Notes: generated by a model not told the origin, from the sequence alone. Shown: positions 1 to 9,110, counted from the stretch's first letter. The stretch is 64,000 nucleotides of DNA from JASHPR01 sp963808705 (GCA_963808705.1 CAWEHB010000008.1:744001-808000), one strand, 5' to 3'. A program made the numbers and translations.

Positions 1-27
1 GGCGATGATGCGGGTCACGGCCTCCTC

Positions 28-2232
28 TCAGGCCTTCTCAAGGTACTCCGCCCGCTCCCGGTCAAGCAGAACGCGGACGGCGGCGGCCAGCGCGGGCTCC
101 CGGGCCAGGGCCGGATCCGCATCGACCAGGCGCTGGGCCTCGTGGCGGGCGTCGCCGATCAGGTCCTCGTCCTTCAGCAGCGTCAGCAGCTTCAGGCTCG
201 ACTTGCGCCCCGCCTGGGCCGCGCCGAGCACGTCGCCCTCCCGGCGCTGCTCCAGGTCGAGCCGGGACAGCTTGAACCCGTCCACGGTGGCGGCCACCGC
301 GTCGAGCCGCTGCCGCGACTTGCCGTCCGCCTCGGCCTCGGTGACCAGCAAGCACAGTCCCTCGTGGCTTCCCCGGCCGACCCGCCCGCGCAGCTGGTGC
401 AGCTGGGAGACGCCGAACCGGTCGGCATCCATGATGACCATGGCGGTGGCGTTCGGCACGTCCACGCCGACCTCCACCACGGTGGTCGTGACCAGCACGT
501 CCACCGACCCGGCCGCGAACGCGAGCATCACCCGGTCCTTCTCGTCGGGCGGCAGCCTGCCGTGCAGGACCGCGAGGCGCAGCCCGGCCAGCGGCCCCCG
601 CTCCAGCTCCGCCGCGAGATCGGTGACGGCGCGCGGCGGCCGCGCGCCGTCGCCGGCCTCGCCGCCCAGCTGCGACCCCTCGTCCCCGGCCGGTCCGTCC
701 CCACCCGGCCCGCCCTCGCCGATCCGCGGGCAGACCACGTAGCACTGGCGGCCCCGGGCCGCCTCCTCCCGCAGCCGCTCCCAGACCCGCTCCAGGTAGT
801 GCGGCTTCTGCGCCGCGGGCACCACGTGCGTGGCGATCGGCGAGCGCCCGGCGGGCAGCTCGGTCAGCGTGGACATCTCCAGGTCGCCGAACACCGTCAT
901 CGCCACCGTGCGCGGGATCGGCGTGGCCGTCATCACCAGCACGTGCGGCCGGCCCTCGCCCGCCTTGGCCCGCAGCGCGTCGCGCTGCTCCACGCCGAAC
1001 CGGTGCTGCTCGTCGATCACCACCAGGCCGAGGTCGGCGAACTGCACCTGCTCCTCGAGCAGCGCATGGGTGCCGATCACGATCCCGGCCGTGCCCGACG
1101 CCGCCTCCAGCAGCGCCCGCCGCCGCGCCGCCGCGCCCAGGGACCCGGTGAGCAGGGCCACCCGGGTCGCGTGCTCTGCGCCGCCGAGCTCGCCGGCCTG
1201 GGCCAGCGGCCCGAGTTGCTCGGTGATCGACCGGAAGTGCTGCTGCGCGAGCACTTCGGTCGGGGCGAGCAGCGCCGCCTGTCCCCCGGCGTCCACGACC
1301 TGCAGCATCGCCCGCACCGCGATCACGGTCTTGCCGGAGCCGACCTCGCCCTGCAGCAGCCGGTGCATGGGGTGATCGAGCGCCAGCTCGTCGCCGATCG
1401 TCGCGCCGGCCAGGTCCTGCCCGACGGTCAGCTCGAAGGGCAGCCTGGCGTCGTAGGCGTCGAGCAGGCCTGCGGCCGCGCGCGGGCGCGGCGTCGCGGA
1501 GTACGCGGTGGCCGCCAGCCGCCGCTGCGCGAGCACGACCTGCAGCAGGAACGCCTCGTCCCACTTCAGCCGTTTCGTGGCACGCCGCACGTCGGCCCAG
1601 TCGATCGGCCGGTGGATGCCGCGCAGCGCGTCGGCGAGCCCGCACAGGCCGTGCCGGTCGCGGACCGCGCGCGGCATCGGGTCTTCGATGTCGAGGACAT
1701 CCAGGACGATCCGCACCGAGCGGGCAATCTGCCAGGAGGTGATCTCCTTCGCGGCCGGGTAGACCGGGATCATCTCGGCGGCGTACTCGGCCGCCGCGTG
1801 CGCCGCGTCGTCGCCTTCGTCGAGCAGTTCGTAATCGGGATGAGCGAGCTGGCGCTTGCCCCGGAAGGTGGAGACCTGGCCGGAGAACAGGCCGCGCGCC
1901 CCCGGGGTGAGCTGCTTTCCGCGCCAGTCCTGCCGGCCTCTGGAGAAAAACGTCAGGACCAGCAGTCCGTGCCCGTCGGTCACCGTCGCCTCGAAGATGC
2001 TGCCCCGCCTGCCCCGCATCGGGCGGCTGGTCACCTGGGCGATCTCGGCCTGCACGGTCACGTACTCGCCATCGCGCAGCGAGGCCAGGTCGGTCAGCTC
2101 GCCCCGGGTCTCGTACCGGCGCGGGTAGTGCCGCAGCAGGTCGCCGACGGTCCGCAGCTCCAGGGCCCGGTCCAGCGGCTTGGCCGCCCTGTCCCCCACC
2201 ACCAGGTACAGCGGGTCTTCCAGGATCGCCAT
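28..2232 (-). CDS. recG: ATP-dependent DNA helicase RecG
   Basis: RecG remodels stalled replication forks and Holliday junctions using ATP. The 734-residue product has an N-terminal wedge/OB-like region (about residues 40-150), a Walker A motif GEVGSGKT near residue 297, the RecG-type motif II DEQH near 408, and a motif VI sequence QLRGRVGRG in the C-terminal helicase lobe. Length is normal for the family. A Gly-rich, low-complexity insertion lies at about residues 505-540 between the helicase lobes; it is probably a lineage-specific loop. The gene begins 6 bp after the stop of the DAK2 gene on the same strand, so the two are probably cotranscribed. This pairing is conserved in actinomycetes. 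Confidence 0.97.
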   Translation of the reverse strand: MAILEDPLYLVVGDRAAKPLDRALELRTVGDLLRHYPRRYETRGELTDLASLRDGEYVTVQAEIAQVTSRPMRGRRGSIFEATVTDGHGLLVLTFFSRGRQDWRGKQLTPGARGLFSGQVSTFRGKRQLAHPDYELLDEGDDAAHAAAEYAAEMIPVYPAAKEITSWQIARSVRIVLDVLDIEDPMPRAVRDRHGLCGLADALRGIHRPIDWADVRRATKRLKWDEAFLLQVVLAQRRLAATAYSATPRPRAAAGLLDAYDARLPFELTVGQDLAGATIGDELALDHPMHRLLQGEVGSGKTVIAVRAMLQVVDAGGQAALLAPTEVLAQQHFRSITEQLGPLAQAGELGGAEHATRVALLTGSLGAAARRRALLEAASGTAGIVIGTHALLEEQVQFADLGLVVIDEQHRFGVEQRDALRAKAGEGRPHVLVMTATPIPRTVAMTVFGDLEMSTLTELPAGRSPIATHVVPAAQKPHYLERVWERLREEAARGRQCYVVCPRIGEGGPGGDGPAGDEGSQLGGEAGDGARPPRAVTDLAAELERGPLAGLRLAVLHGRLPPDEKDRVMLAFAAGSVDVLVTTTVVEVGVDVPNATAMVIMDADRFGVSQLHQLRGRVGRGSHEGLCLLVTEAEADGKSRQRLDAVAATVDGFKLSRLDLEQRREGDVLGAAQAGRKSSLKLLTLLKDEDLIGDARHEAQRLVDADPALAREPALAAAVRVLLDRERAEYLEKA

Positions 2233-2238
2233 GGCCTG

Positions 2239-3798
2239 CTACTCCACCCCGATCAGCAGCGGGACCGGGCCGCCGTCGTAGCACACGACCTCCAGCCCCG
2301 GGCTGGCCTGGCCGATGTGGTCCGCGACGCGCCGGGCCAGACCGGGCTCGGCGCCGGCGCCCTCCATCAGCGTCACCAGTTCCCCGCCGCCCGACAGCAG
2401 CACGGCCGCGAGGGCGGCCGCCGCCTCGGCCTGCGTCCCGGCGGTCACCCGCATCTCGTCGCCGTCCCGCCCGGCGTAGCCGCCGTCGGCGCCGGGGCCG
2501 GTCACGCTCCCGTAGCGCATCCCGGCCGCGGCCCGGCTCATCGCGGCCACGTCGGCGGCGAAGCTGCGCTGCGGGTCGTGCACGGCCAGGGCCGCGATCC
2601 CCTGCAGGGGGGAACTGGCCGGGATCACCGACACATCGATCCCCTCATCACCGAGCCGGTCCGCGGCCGCGCGGGCCAGGCTGGCCACCCGGTGTGCGTT
2701 CGGTATGACGGCGACATGAGCCCCAGCCTGCCTGATGGCCTCGATCAGTGCGGGGACCGCCGGGCCGGTGCCGTCCTGCTGCCGCAGGACGCGCGCGCCG
2801 GCGGCGCGGAGCAGCGACGCCGGGCCGTCGCTGTCGGCCACCGCGACCACGCCGCGGCCGCCGGCCGCCGCCGGGCCCAGCCAGGTCACGGCGATCCGGC
2901 GCGGGCGCCCGGTGCGCAGCCCCTCCTCGATGGCCGCGCCCGCGTCGGCCACGTGCACGTGCACGCTCCACAGGTTCTCGCCGCCGACGATGACCAGCGA
3001 GTCGCCCAGCGCGTCGAGCCGCTCGCGGAGCAGCCCGACCGGTTCGGCCCGCGCCTCGAGCAGGTAGGTGACCTCGTAGCCCGAAAAGGCGGGCGCCGCA
3101 GGCCCGGGCCCGGCCGCTCCCGCCGCGGCGGCCGGGGCCGGCCGGAGGACGGCCGCCGGCACGTCGAACGCCTCGGGGCGGACGCCGGTAACCGCGGCGG
3201 CCAGCGCGTCGAGCAGCACGCACAGCCCGGCCGCGCCCGCGTCCACCACTCCGCTGGCCGCCAGCACGTCCAGCTGCTCGCGGGTGCCGGCCAGCGCCTC
3301 GCGGGCCGCCGCGGCCGCGGCGGTGACGACCGCAGCCAGCCCGCCTGAACCCGCGGCCCCGGTCGCGGCCCGGGCCGCCGCGTCGGCCACGGTTAGCACG
3401 GTCCCCTCGGCGGGCCGGCTCACCGCGGCCCGGGCGCTCGCCGCGGCGTGGGTCAGGGCCCGGGCCACGACCACGCCGTCGCACCGCGGCTGCGGCGCGC
3501 AGACGTCGGCGAGCCCGCGGAGCAACTGGCTGACGATGATCCCGGAGTTCCCGCAGGCCCCGAGCAGCGCCCCGCGGGCTGCGGCGGCCCAGATCTCCGC
3601 CGCCTGCGCCCCCGGCGGGAGCGATTCCACCGCCTCGGCCGCCGACATCAGCGTGAGGTGCAGGTTCGTGCCGGTATCGGCGTCGGGGACCGGGAAGACG
3701 TTCAGCGCGTCGATCGCGGCCCTGGCCTGGGCCAGCGCGTCCACGCTGAGGCGGCACCAGCACCTGACGGTCTCACCGTCCAGCACCTCCGCCGCCAT
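2239..3798 (-). CDS. DAK2 (DhaL) domain protein, FakA/YloV-like
   Basis: This is a 519-residue protein of the DhaL/FakA type. The N-terminal DAK2 domain carries the nucleotide/Mg signature NVFPVPDADTGTN near residues 33-45 and the family motif GACGNSGIIVSQLLRG near 100. The C-terminal half matches the FakA-type extension. In Firmicutes FakA phosphorylates fatty acids with FakB partners; in actinomycetes the function is inferred only by homology. It lies directly upstream of recG on the same strand, the usual actinomycete arrangement. The central region is Ala/Gly rich, which is normal for high-GC genomes. No FakB-like gene is visible in the window. Confidence 0.9.
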   Translation of the reverse strand: MAAEVLDGETVRCWCRLSVDALAQARAAIDALNVFPVPDADTGTNLHLTLMSAAEAVESLPPGAQAAEIWAAAARGALLGACGNSGIIVSQLLRGLADVCAPQPRCDGVVVARALTHAAASARAAVSRPAEGTVLTVADAAARAATGAAGSGGLAAVVTAAAAAAREALAGTREQLDVLAASGVVDAGAAGLCVLLDALAAAVTGVRPEAFDVPAAVLRPAPAAAAGAAGPGPAAPAFSGYEVTYLLEARAEPVGLLRERLDALGDSLVIVGGENLWSVHVHVADAGAAIEEGLRTGRPRRIAVTWLGPAAAGGRGVVAVADSDGPASLLRAAGARVLRQQDGTGPAVPALIEAIRQAGAHVAVIPNAHRVASLARAAADRLGDEGIDVSVIPASSPLQGIAALAVHDPQRSFAADVAAMSRAAAGMRYGSVTGPGADGGYAGRDGDEMRVTAGTQAEAAAALAAVLLSGGGELVTLMEGAGAEPGLARRVADHIGQASPGLEVVCYDGGPVPLLIGVE

Positions 3799-3990
3799 AC
3801 CCGCAGACTAGATCCTGGCACCGACGAACGCGGCCACCGACCGGCGCGAGCCGCGGGGACCCAGGAGGAGCCGCGGCCGGGACCGGGCCCGGTTCGCGTG
3901 AAGGCCCGGTGGTCGGATATCCTTCACCAACCGTTCCGGGCCTCGATCCGGACGATGACCCAGCTGGCTATCACCCAATGGAGCGATTCC

Positions 3991-4176
3991 GTGGCTTCCG
4001 TCTGCGACGTCTGCGGCAAGCGGCCGGGCTTCGGCAACAACGTGTCGTACTCGCACCGCCGCACCCCGCGCCGCTGGAACCCGAACATTCAGCGCGTGCG
4101 CGCGAAGGTCAACGGGGCGCCCCGGCGCCTGAACGTGTGCACCTCGTGCATCAAGGCGGGCAAGTTCGAGCGCTGA
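3991..4176 (+). CDS. rpmB: 50S ribosomal protein L28 (zinc-binding type)
   Basis: L28 is a large-subunit ribosomal protein. I place the start at GTG 3991, giving 61 residues beginning (f)MASVCDVCGKRPG. This is the canonical L28 N-terminus, and a GGAG Shine-Dalgarno (3980-3983) sits 7 nt upstream. The open frame extends much further upstream, but that part is not conserved sequence. Two CxxC pairs (CDVC near residue 4 and CTSC near residue 51) show the zinc-binding C+ paralogue. It is divergent from the DAK2-recG pair, a conserved layout. Confidence 0.97.
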   Translation: MASVCDVCGKRPGFGNNVSYSHRRTPRRWNPNIQRVRAKVNGAPRRLNVCTSCIKAGKFER

Positions 4177-4233
4177 CCCGCGCTCGCCGGCCGCTGATCG
4201 CTGATCGCGCCCCGGCCGGCCGCTGGCGGCCCG

Positions 4234-5040
4234 TTACCGGCCCAAAGCGCAGCCGGCCCCATCGAGGCCGCAGCCGGGCGGGGGGGTCGGCGAACCGGTC
4301 GCGAAGATCACTAGCTGGCGGCCAGCCTGCCCGCGCACGTCCTGCTGCCCCCGCATGTCCCGGTCGTGGCCGCGCGACGGCGGCCATGACCCGGTCGCCG
4401 TGCCGGCGCCGCCGTTGCCGGACGGCTGCCAGCGCGCGCCCCAGACCTGGTCGACGCGAGCCGAGGGAAAGGCGAGATGCAGGCTCCAGGGCCCCGGCTT
4501 CATGTCATCGGGCAAGGTGATCACCGCGACGAAGCCTCCGTGCCAGTGGCGGACGACCTGGTAGCTGAGCAGGTAGACGGCGCCGGGGGCGCGGCGGCGG
4601 CCCGGGCTGGCCGGCGTGGCCGCTTTCGTCGCCGTGCCCGTCTTGAGTTCCACGCCCGGTGACGCGGTCGCCAGGTCAGGCTGGCCGGGCGCCGAGCCGA
4701 CGCAGCCGCCGGCGGCGCAGCGCACGCCGGGATGGCTCGGGACGTAGGTGAGCGCGGTCGGCGAGTCCACGGCCAGCGCGGCGGCGATCACGATGCCCGC
4801 GCTCGCCGCGAACCACGGGGTCACCATCAGCGCCCGCGCCAGCCGGAGCCGCCGCCGGCACACGTAGGGCGCGGCGGCCCGGCCACCGCTCGGGCCGACG
4901 GAATGCCTGGGCGTGCGACGGGCAGCGCGCGCGGACGCCAGGATCACCTGGATGCCAGGAAGAACGCCGCACCGGGAGCCATCCTCCCAGGGCAGCGTCC
5001 AATGCGTGCGCCCGCACTCTTTGCGATGTCGTGGCATCAA
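4234..5040 (-). CDS. Membrane-anchored protein with CBM2-like domain
   Basis: This 268-residue protein has one strong hydrophobic segment at about residues 71-91 and then a presumably extracellular region. Residues 155-205 follow the pattern of carbohydrate-binding module family 2: a Tyr-rich first strand, HWHGGFVAVITL, a PWSLHLAFPS strand and a conserved QVWGARW tryptophan motif. A Cys pair near 108/113 precedes a linker rich in Ala, Thr and Pro. No catalytic domain is present, so I infer a wall- or polysaccharide-binding role. The start is uncertain because the first 60 residues are not hydrophobic and could be non-coding; an initiation site close to the membrane segment is possible. Confidence 0.6.
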   Translation of the reverse strand: MMPRHRKECGRTHWTLPWEDGSRCGVLPGIQVILASARAARRTPRHSVGPSGGRAAAPYVCRRRLRLARALMVTPWFAASAGIVIAAALAVDSPTALTYVPSHPGVRCAAGGCVGSAPGQPDLATASPGVELKTGTATKAATPASPGRRRAPGAVYLLSYQVVRHWHGGFVAVITLPDDMKPGPWSLHLAFPSARVDQVWGARWQPSGNGGAGTATGSWPPSRGHDRDMRGQQDVRGQAGRQLVIFATGSPTPPPGCGLDGAGCALGR

Positions 5041-5105
5041 GGGGTTTATACCAAGCGACGACCCGGCGGGCTAGTGATGAGCAAGTGGCAATCGTGATTC
5101 CTGCA

Positions 5106-6056
5106 TCACGCGAAATGGCTCCAGCCGGGCAGGCCGTCCGCGGGCCGGGAGTCCACCGTCACCCCGTGCCCCGTTCGGACCGTGCCGAGGACGAGCCAGT
5201 GACCCGGCAGGTCCGTTTCCGGGGGGAAAGTCGCGGCCAGCACATGGTCCTCGCCGCCGGTGAGCACCCACCGCCGCCAGTCCGCGCCGAGAGCCGCGGC
5301 CGCCGGCCGCAGTTCGGGGTCGGCGGGCAGCCGGGCGGTCTCGATGTCCAGCCGGACGCCGCTGGCCTCGGCCACGTGGCCCAGGTCGGCGACCAGCCCG
5401 TCGCTGATGTCGATCATCGAGGTCGCGCCGAGGACGGCGGCCTCCGGCCCGCAGGCGTACGGCGGCCGCGGCCGCCGGTGGCTGGCCACCAGCCCCGCGA
5501 ACTCGGCGGCCGCCCCCGCCAGCCCAGCCTCCAGCAGGGCCAGCCCGGCGGCCGAGCGCCCCGGCCGGCCCGCGACGGCCAGCAGGTCGCCGGGCCGCGC
5601 CCCGCTCCTGGTGACCGGCTCACGGCCGCCCAGATCGCCGAGCGCCGTGATCGCGAGCATGACCGAGTCGGCGCCGCTGACATCGCCCCCCACAACGCTG
5701 GCGCCGGCCCGCGCGCACTCCCCGGCCAGGCCCCGGATCAGGTCCTCCACCCAGGCCACCAGAAGGTCACCGGGGGCCGCGAAACCCACCAGCAGGGCCG
5801 TGGGCGACGCGCCCATGGCCGCGACGTCGGCGAGATTCTGCGCGGCGGCCTTGGCGCCGATGTCCGAGGCGCTCGACCAGTCGCGGCGGAAATGCCGCCC
5901 CTCGACCAGGAGGTCCGTGGTCGCGACCACCCGCCGGTCCGGCGCGCTGACCACGGCCGCGTCGTCCCCGATCCCGACCGGACCCGCGCTGCTGGCGGGC
6001 AGCAGGGCGGCAATCGCGGCGATGAGACCGAACTCACCCAGGTCAGCGACGGTGAT
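5106..6056 (-). CDS. thiL: Thiamine-monophosphate kinase, likely ATC start
   Basis: ThiL phosphorylates thiamine monophosphate to the diphosphate. The recognisable protein includes VATTDLLVEGRHF, AAAQNLADVAAMGA and MIDISDGLVADLGHVA, all ThiL signatures. The essential GIGDDAAVV Mg/ATP motif and the conserved opening TVADLGEFGLI lie upstream of the first canonical in-frame start (GTG at 5954). Between that GTG and the in-frame TGA further upstream there is no ATG, GTG or TTG in frame. An ATC codon at 6054-6056 has a strong GGGGAGG Shine-Dalgarno ending 6 nt before it, so I place the start there, giving 316 residues. A CTG start or a sequence error are the alternatives. Confidence 0.88.
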   Translation of the reverse strand: MTVADLGEFGLIAAIAALLPASSAGPVGIGDDAAVVSAPDRRVVATTDLLVEGRHFRRDWSSASDIGAKAAAQNLADVAAMGASPTALLVGFAAPGDLLVAWVEDLIRGLAGECARAGASVVGGDVSGADSVMLAITALGDLGGREPVTRSGARPGDLLAVAGRPGRSAAGLALLEAGLAGAAAEFAGLVASHRRPRPPYACGPEAAVLGATSMIDISDGLVADLGHVAEASGVRLDIETARLPADPELRPAAAALGADWRRWVLTGGEDHVLAATFPPETDLPGHWLVLGTVRTGHGVTVDSRPADGLPGWSHFA

Positions 6057-6191
6057 GGCAAGCCTCCCCGGGGAGAGTTCGGGCCTGCGGCCCTGGCCAC
6101 AATCTCACGTCCCGGCCGGGCAGGTTCCCCGAGCCAATCGCCGGCAACCTACGGTAGCGTGGCCACCACACGTGGCGCCTGGGAGGACAGC

Positions 6192-6425
6192 ATGGTTCAC
6201 GCTTATATCCTCGTCCAGACCGAGGTCGGTAAGGCTGCCGATGTCGCCGTGCACATCGCTCAGATCCCCGGCGTAACCCAGGCGGACGACGTCACCGGCC
6301 CCTACGACGTGATCGTCCGGGCCGAGGCGGACAACGTCGACGACCTCGGCAAGCTCGTCGTCGCCCAGATCCAGGGGGTGGCCGGGATCACCAGGACGCT
6401 GACCTGCCCGATCGTGCATATCTAG
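6192..6425 (+). CDS. Stand-alone Lrp/AsnC ligand-binding (RAM) domain protein
   Basis: This 77-residue protein matches only the C-terminal effector-binding RAM domain of Lrp/AsnC regulators (AYILVQTEVGK at the start, VTGPYDVIVRAEADN in the middle) and has no HTH. Such stand-alone domains oligomerise and bind amino acids in characterised relatives. The start at ATG 6192 is supported by GGGAGGA at 6181-6187. It is divergent from thiL, and a protein of this type near thiL and cofC is part of conserved actinomycete synteny. Its physiological role is not known from the sequence. Confidence 0.88.
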   Translation: MVHAYILVQTEVGKAADVAVHIAQIPGVTQADDVTGPYDVIVRAEADNVDDLGKLVVAQIQGVAGITRTLTCPIVHI

Positions 6426-6442
6426 CGGTCCGCTCTTCCGGG

Positions 6443-7087
6443 CTACGCCACCCCGCCGGAGGCCAGGGCCGCGGTGCGCGGCCCGAGGCCGATGCGGGCC
6501 GCGTCGCGCAGGTCGGCGACGGTGTCCACGTCACGGCGCAGCCCGTCCAGCCCCGGCAGTGCCAGTTCCACCGCGCCCCCGGCCAGGTGCGCCGCGCGTG
6601 ACCCCGGCCCGAACCTCGGGCGGAATGCGGCGCCCGGCCCGGCCGCGTACATCGTGGTGCCCGTGCCCGCGGCGTCGGCCACGAAGGCCTGCCGGGCCCC
6701 GGCCGCCTGGGCGAGCGCCCGGCCCAGCTCGGTGGCATCGAGCGCGGGCAGGTCCGCCGCCAGCCCGGCTCTCCCCCGGCCCGGCCAGCGCTCGTCGGAG
6801 TATGCGGCGCCGAACGCCAGGGCGGGGTTGAGCCCGTCGCCCGGCTCGTCGGGCAGCACGAGTGCCCCCAGCCTGGACAGCTCGGCGGCCGCCGCGTCGT
6901 CGTCGGTCACCACGATCACCGAGTCGACCACCGGGCAGGCGACCGCGGCCGCGACCGTGTCCGCGGCCATGGCCAGGGCCAGTTCGGCGCGGCGTGGCCC
7001 GGCCAGTCCGGTGAGCCGGGACTTCGCCAGGGCAAGTACCTTGACGGGGATCACCATCGACCAGCGGAGCGAGGTATCGAGCGGCAT
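6443..7087 (-). CDS. cofC: 2-phospho-L-lactate guanylyltransferase (F420 biosynthesis)
   Basis: CofC/FbiD activates phospholactate or phosphoenolpyruvate with GTP in coenzyme F420 biosynthesis. Visible motifs are VIPVKVLALAKSRL near the N-terminus, the acidic VIVVTDDD strand, GLNPALAFG and LAADLPALD. I start at ATG 7087 (MPLDTSLRW), giving 214 residues, because the in-frame extension further upstream lies in non-conserved sequence that includes the repeat at 7181-7252. The gene faces the Lrp-like gene and is divergent from plsC. An F420-dependent-type PPOX gene at 40956-41363 suggests the cofactor is used in this organism. Confidence 0.9.
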   Translation of the reverse strand: MPLDTSLRWSMVIPVKVLALAKSRLTGLAGPRRAELALAMAADTVAAAVACPVVDSVIVVTDDDAAAAELSRLGALVLPDEPGDGLNPALAFGAAYSDERWPGRGRAGLAADLPALDATELGRALAQAAGARQAFVADAAGTGTTMYAAGPGAAFRPRFGPGSRAAHLAGGAVELALPGLDGLRRDVDTVADLRDAARIGLGPRTAALASGGVA

Positions 7088-7180
7088 GCACCTGATCCTG
7101 CCTCGACACGGCGTTGCGCGAACCGGGAGACTGGCTTCAAGGACGAGCGGCGCGGGCGCGGCCAGCGCCCGAAGCGGGAG

Positions 7181-7252
7181 ACTGAGCCTTTTCATCCTCC
7201 CGCGACCGCCCACGTACTCTGAGCGTGAAATCGACGGATGAAAAGGTTCACT
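7181..7252. repeat. 72-bp MITE-like repeat, copy 1
   Basis: The ends are an imperfect 17-bp inverted repeat: one reads ACTGAGCCTTTTCATCC and the other, reverse-complemented, reads AGTGAACCTTTTCATCC. The interior matches the copy at 30790-30885, which lies in the opposite orientation. It sits between cofC and plsC and overlaps the upstream candidate start of plsC. See the finding on this repeat. Confidence 0.7.
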
Positions 7253-7258
7253 GCCCAC

Positions 7259-8074
7259 ATGAGCAAACGCGCGGACGGCAGCTACTCACCCGCCTGGCGG
7301 CGAGCCTCGAAGATCATCCTGTGGCCGCTGATCCAGGTGGGGATGAAGCACGACTGGGACGGCCAGGACAACATCAGGAACATCCCCGCCGACCAGGGCA
7401 TCATCCTCGCCATCAACCACCTGTCCTACGCCGACATCTTCGCGGATTCGCTGTTCGCCTACGAGGCCGGCCGCTACCCGGTGTTCCTCGCGAAGTCGTC
7501 GTTGTTCGACATCAAGGTCCTCGGGTCGATCATCCGCAAGCTCGGCCAGCTTCCGGTCTACCGCGGCCAGGCCGACGCGGCGCTCGTGCTCAAGGACGCC
7601 GAGCAGGGCATCAGGAACGGCGCCTGCGTGATCTTCTACCCGGAGGCGACGGTCACCCGCGACCAGGACCAGTGGCCGATGGTGGCCAAGACCGGCGTGG
7701 CCAGGCTCGCGCTGGCCACCGGGGCCCCGGTGATCCCGGTCGCGCACTGGGGCGCGCAGCGCATCCTGCCCTACGGCAGCTTCCGGCCGCACCTGGTGCC
7801 GCGCACCACCGTGCGGGTGAGCGCGGGCCCGCCGGTCGACCTGTCGGAATGGAAGGGCCAGCCGATGACCACTCAGGTCCTCCGCGCGGCCACGGAGAAG
7901 ATCATGAAAGACATCACCGTCCTGCTCGCGGGCATCCGCGGCGAGACCCCGCCCGCTGAGCCCTACCATCCGGCGATCGCCCGCCGCAAGGCCCGGCAGG
8001 AGGCGCGCGAACGAGACGGCCAATCCGGAACGGAAACGCCCGCCGACTCCAGCACCGAGGCCACGCCGACGTGA
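7259..8074 (+). CDS. plsC: 1-acyl-sn-glycerol-3-phosphate acyltransferase family protein
   Basis: This is a PlsC-type lysophospholipid acyltransferase of phospholipid synthesis, about 271 residues, membrane associated. It shows the catalytic block NHLSYAD (NHx4D) near residue 53, a glycerophosphate-binding region with GQLPVYRGQ, and FYPEATVT replacing the commoner FPEGT motif. The C-terminal 50 residues are charged and poorly conserved. An ATG at 7238 also fits in frame, but its first codons come from the inverted end of the 7181-7252 repeat, so I prefer ATG 7259. The stop overlaps the gpsA start (GTGA), so the two genes are probably translationally coupled. Confidence 0.88.
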   Translation: MSKRADGSYSPAWRRASKIILWPLIQVGMKHDWDGQDNIRNIPADQGIILAINHLSYADIFADSLFAYEAGRYPVFLAKSSLFDIKVLGSIIRKLGQLPVYRGQADAALVLKDAEQGIRNGACVIFYPEATVTRDQDQWPMVAKTGVARLALATGAPVIPVAHWGAQRILPYGSFRPHLVPRTTVRVSAGPPVDLSEWKGQPMTTQVLRAATEKIMKDITVLLAGIRGETPPAEPYHPAIARRKARQEARERDGQSGTETPADSSTEATPT

Positions 8075-9075
8075 GGGCCGCGGTCATGGGGGCCGGGTCG
8101 TGGGGCACCACGTTCGCTCAGGTGCTCTGCGACGCGGGCACGCCCGCGGTGCTCTGGGCCCGCCGGGCCGAGCTGGCCAAGGAGATCAACGCCACCCGGG
8201 AGAACCCCGGCTACCTGCCGGGGATCACGCTCCCCGACGCACTGCGGGCGACCGCGGAACCGGCCGAGGCCCTGGCCGGCGCGGACCTGGTGGTGCTGGC
8301 CGTGCCCGCGCAGTCGCTGCGGGAGAACCTGGCGTCCTGGGCTCCGCTGCTTCCGCCCGGCGCGCTGCTGGTCAGCCTCATGAAGGGGATCGAGCTTGGC
8401 ACCTGCAACCGGATGAGCGAGGTGATCGGCCAGGTGGCCGGGGCCCCCGCGGACCGGATTGCCGTGGTCTCCGGCCCGAACCTGGCCGGGGAGATCGCGC
8501 GGCGCGAGCACGCGGCGACCGTGGTCGCGTGCACCGACCCCGACGTGGCGCAGCGGCTGCAGCGGGCCTGCCACGCCGGCTACTTCCGCCCGTACACCAA
8601 CCCGGACGTGATCGGCTGCGAGCTGGGCGGCGCGGTGAAGAACGTGATCGCGCTGGCGGTCGGCATAGCGGTCGGCATGGGGCTGGGGGACAACACGCGG
8701 GCCCTCCTGATCACCCGGGGCCTGGCCGAGACGGCCCGCCTCGGCGCGGCGCTCGGGGCCGACCAGCTCACGTTCGCGGGCCTGGCCGGGATGGGCGACC
8801 TGGTGGCGACCTGCAGTTCGCCGCTGTCCCGCAACCGTACCTTCGGCGAGAACCTGGGCCGGGGGATGGCGCTCGACGACGTGATCGCGAGCACCCGGCA
8901 GACGGCCGAGGGCGTGAAGTCATCGCAGTCGGTACTCCAGCTGGCCAGGCAGCACGGCGTGGAGATGCCGATCACCGAGGTCATGGCGGCGGTATTGCAT
9001 GATGACCTTGACGTCGGCAAGGCGGCAGTCCTGCTCGCCAGCCGTTCGGCAAAGCCGGAGCGTTATGGCGTCTGA
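8071..9075 (+). CDS. gpsA: NAD(P)-dependent glycerol-3-phosphate dehydrogenase
   Basis: GpsA reduces dihydroxyacetone phosphate to sn-glycerol-3-phosphate for phospholipid synthesis, supplying the acceptor used by PlsC-type enzymes. The 334-residue protein begins with a Rossmann motif GAGSWG (residues 7-12) and carries VSGPNLAGEIA, the catalytic-lysine region GGAVKNVIALAVG, and TFAGLAGMGDLVATC. The GTG start overlaps the plsC stop by 4 nt. Length and motifs are normal. The ddl gene follows after 35 bp. Confidence 0.97.
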   Translation: MRAAVMGAGSWGTTFAQVLCDAGTPAVLWARRAELAKEINATRENPGYLPGITLPDALRATAEPAEALAGADLVVLAVPAQSLRENLASWAPLLPPGALLVSLMKGIELGTCNRMSEVIGQVAGAPADRIAVVSGPNLAGEIARREHAATVVACTDPDVAQRLQRACHAGYFRPYTNPDVIGCELGGAVKNVIALAVGIAVGMGLGDNTRALLITRGLAETARLGAALGADQLTFAGLAGMGDLVATCSSPLSRNRTFGENLGRGMALDDVIASTRQTAEGVKSSQSVLQLARQHGVEMPITEVMAAVLHDDLDVGKAAVLLASRSAKPERYGV

Positions 9076-9110
9076 GCGCGGGGAACTACCGGGGAACGGA
9101 AAGGAGCCGC

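Noticed and set aside
142..3348. Very long plus-strand open frame of about 1068 codons across recG and the DAK2 gene
   Set aside because: It is antisense to two well-conserved genes and made of Arg/Pro/Gln-rich low-complexity sequence caused by the GC bias at third codon positions.
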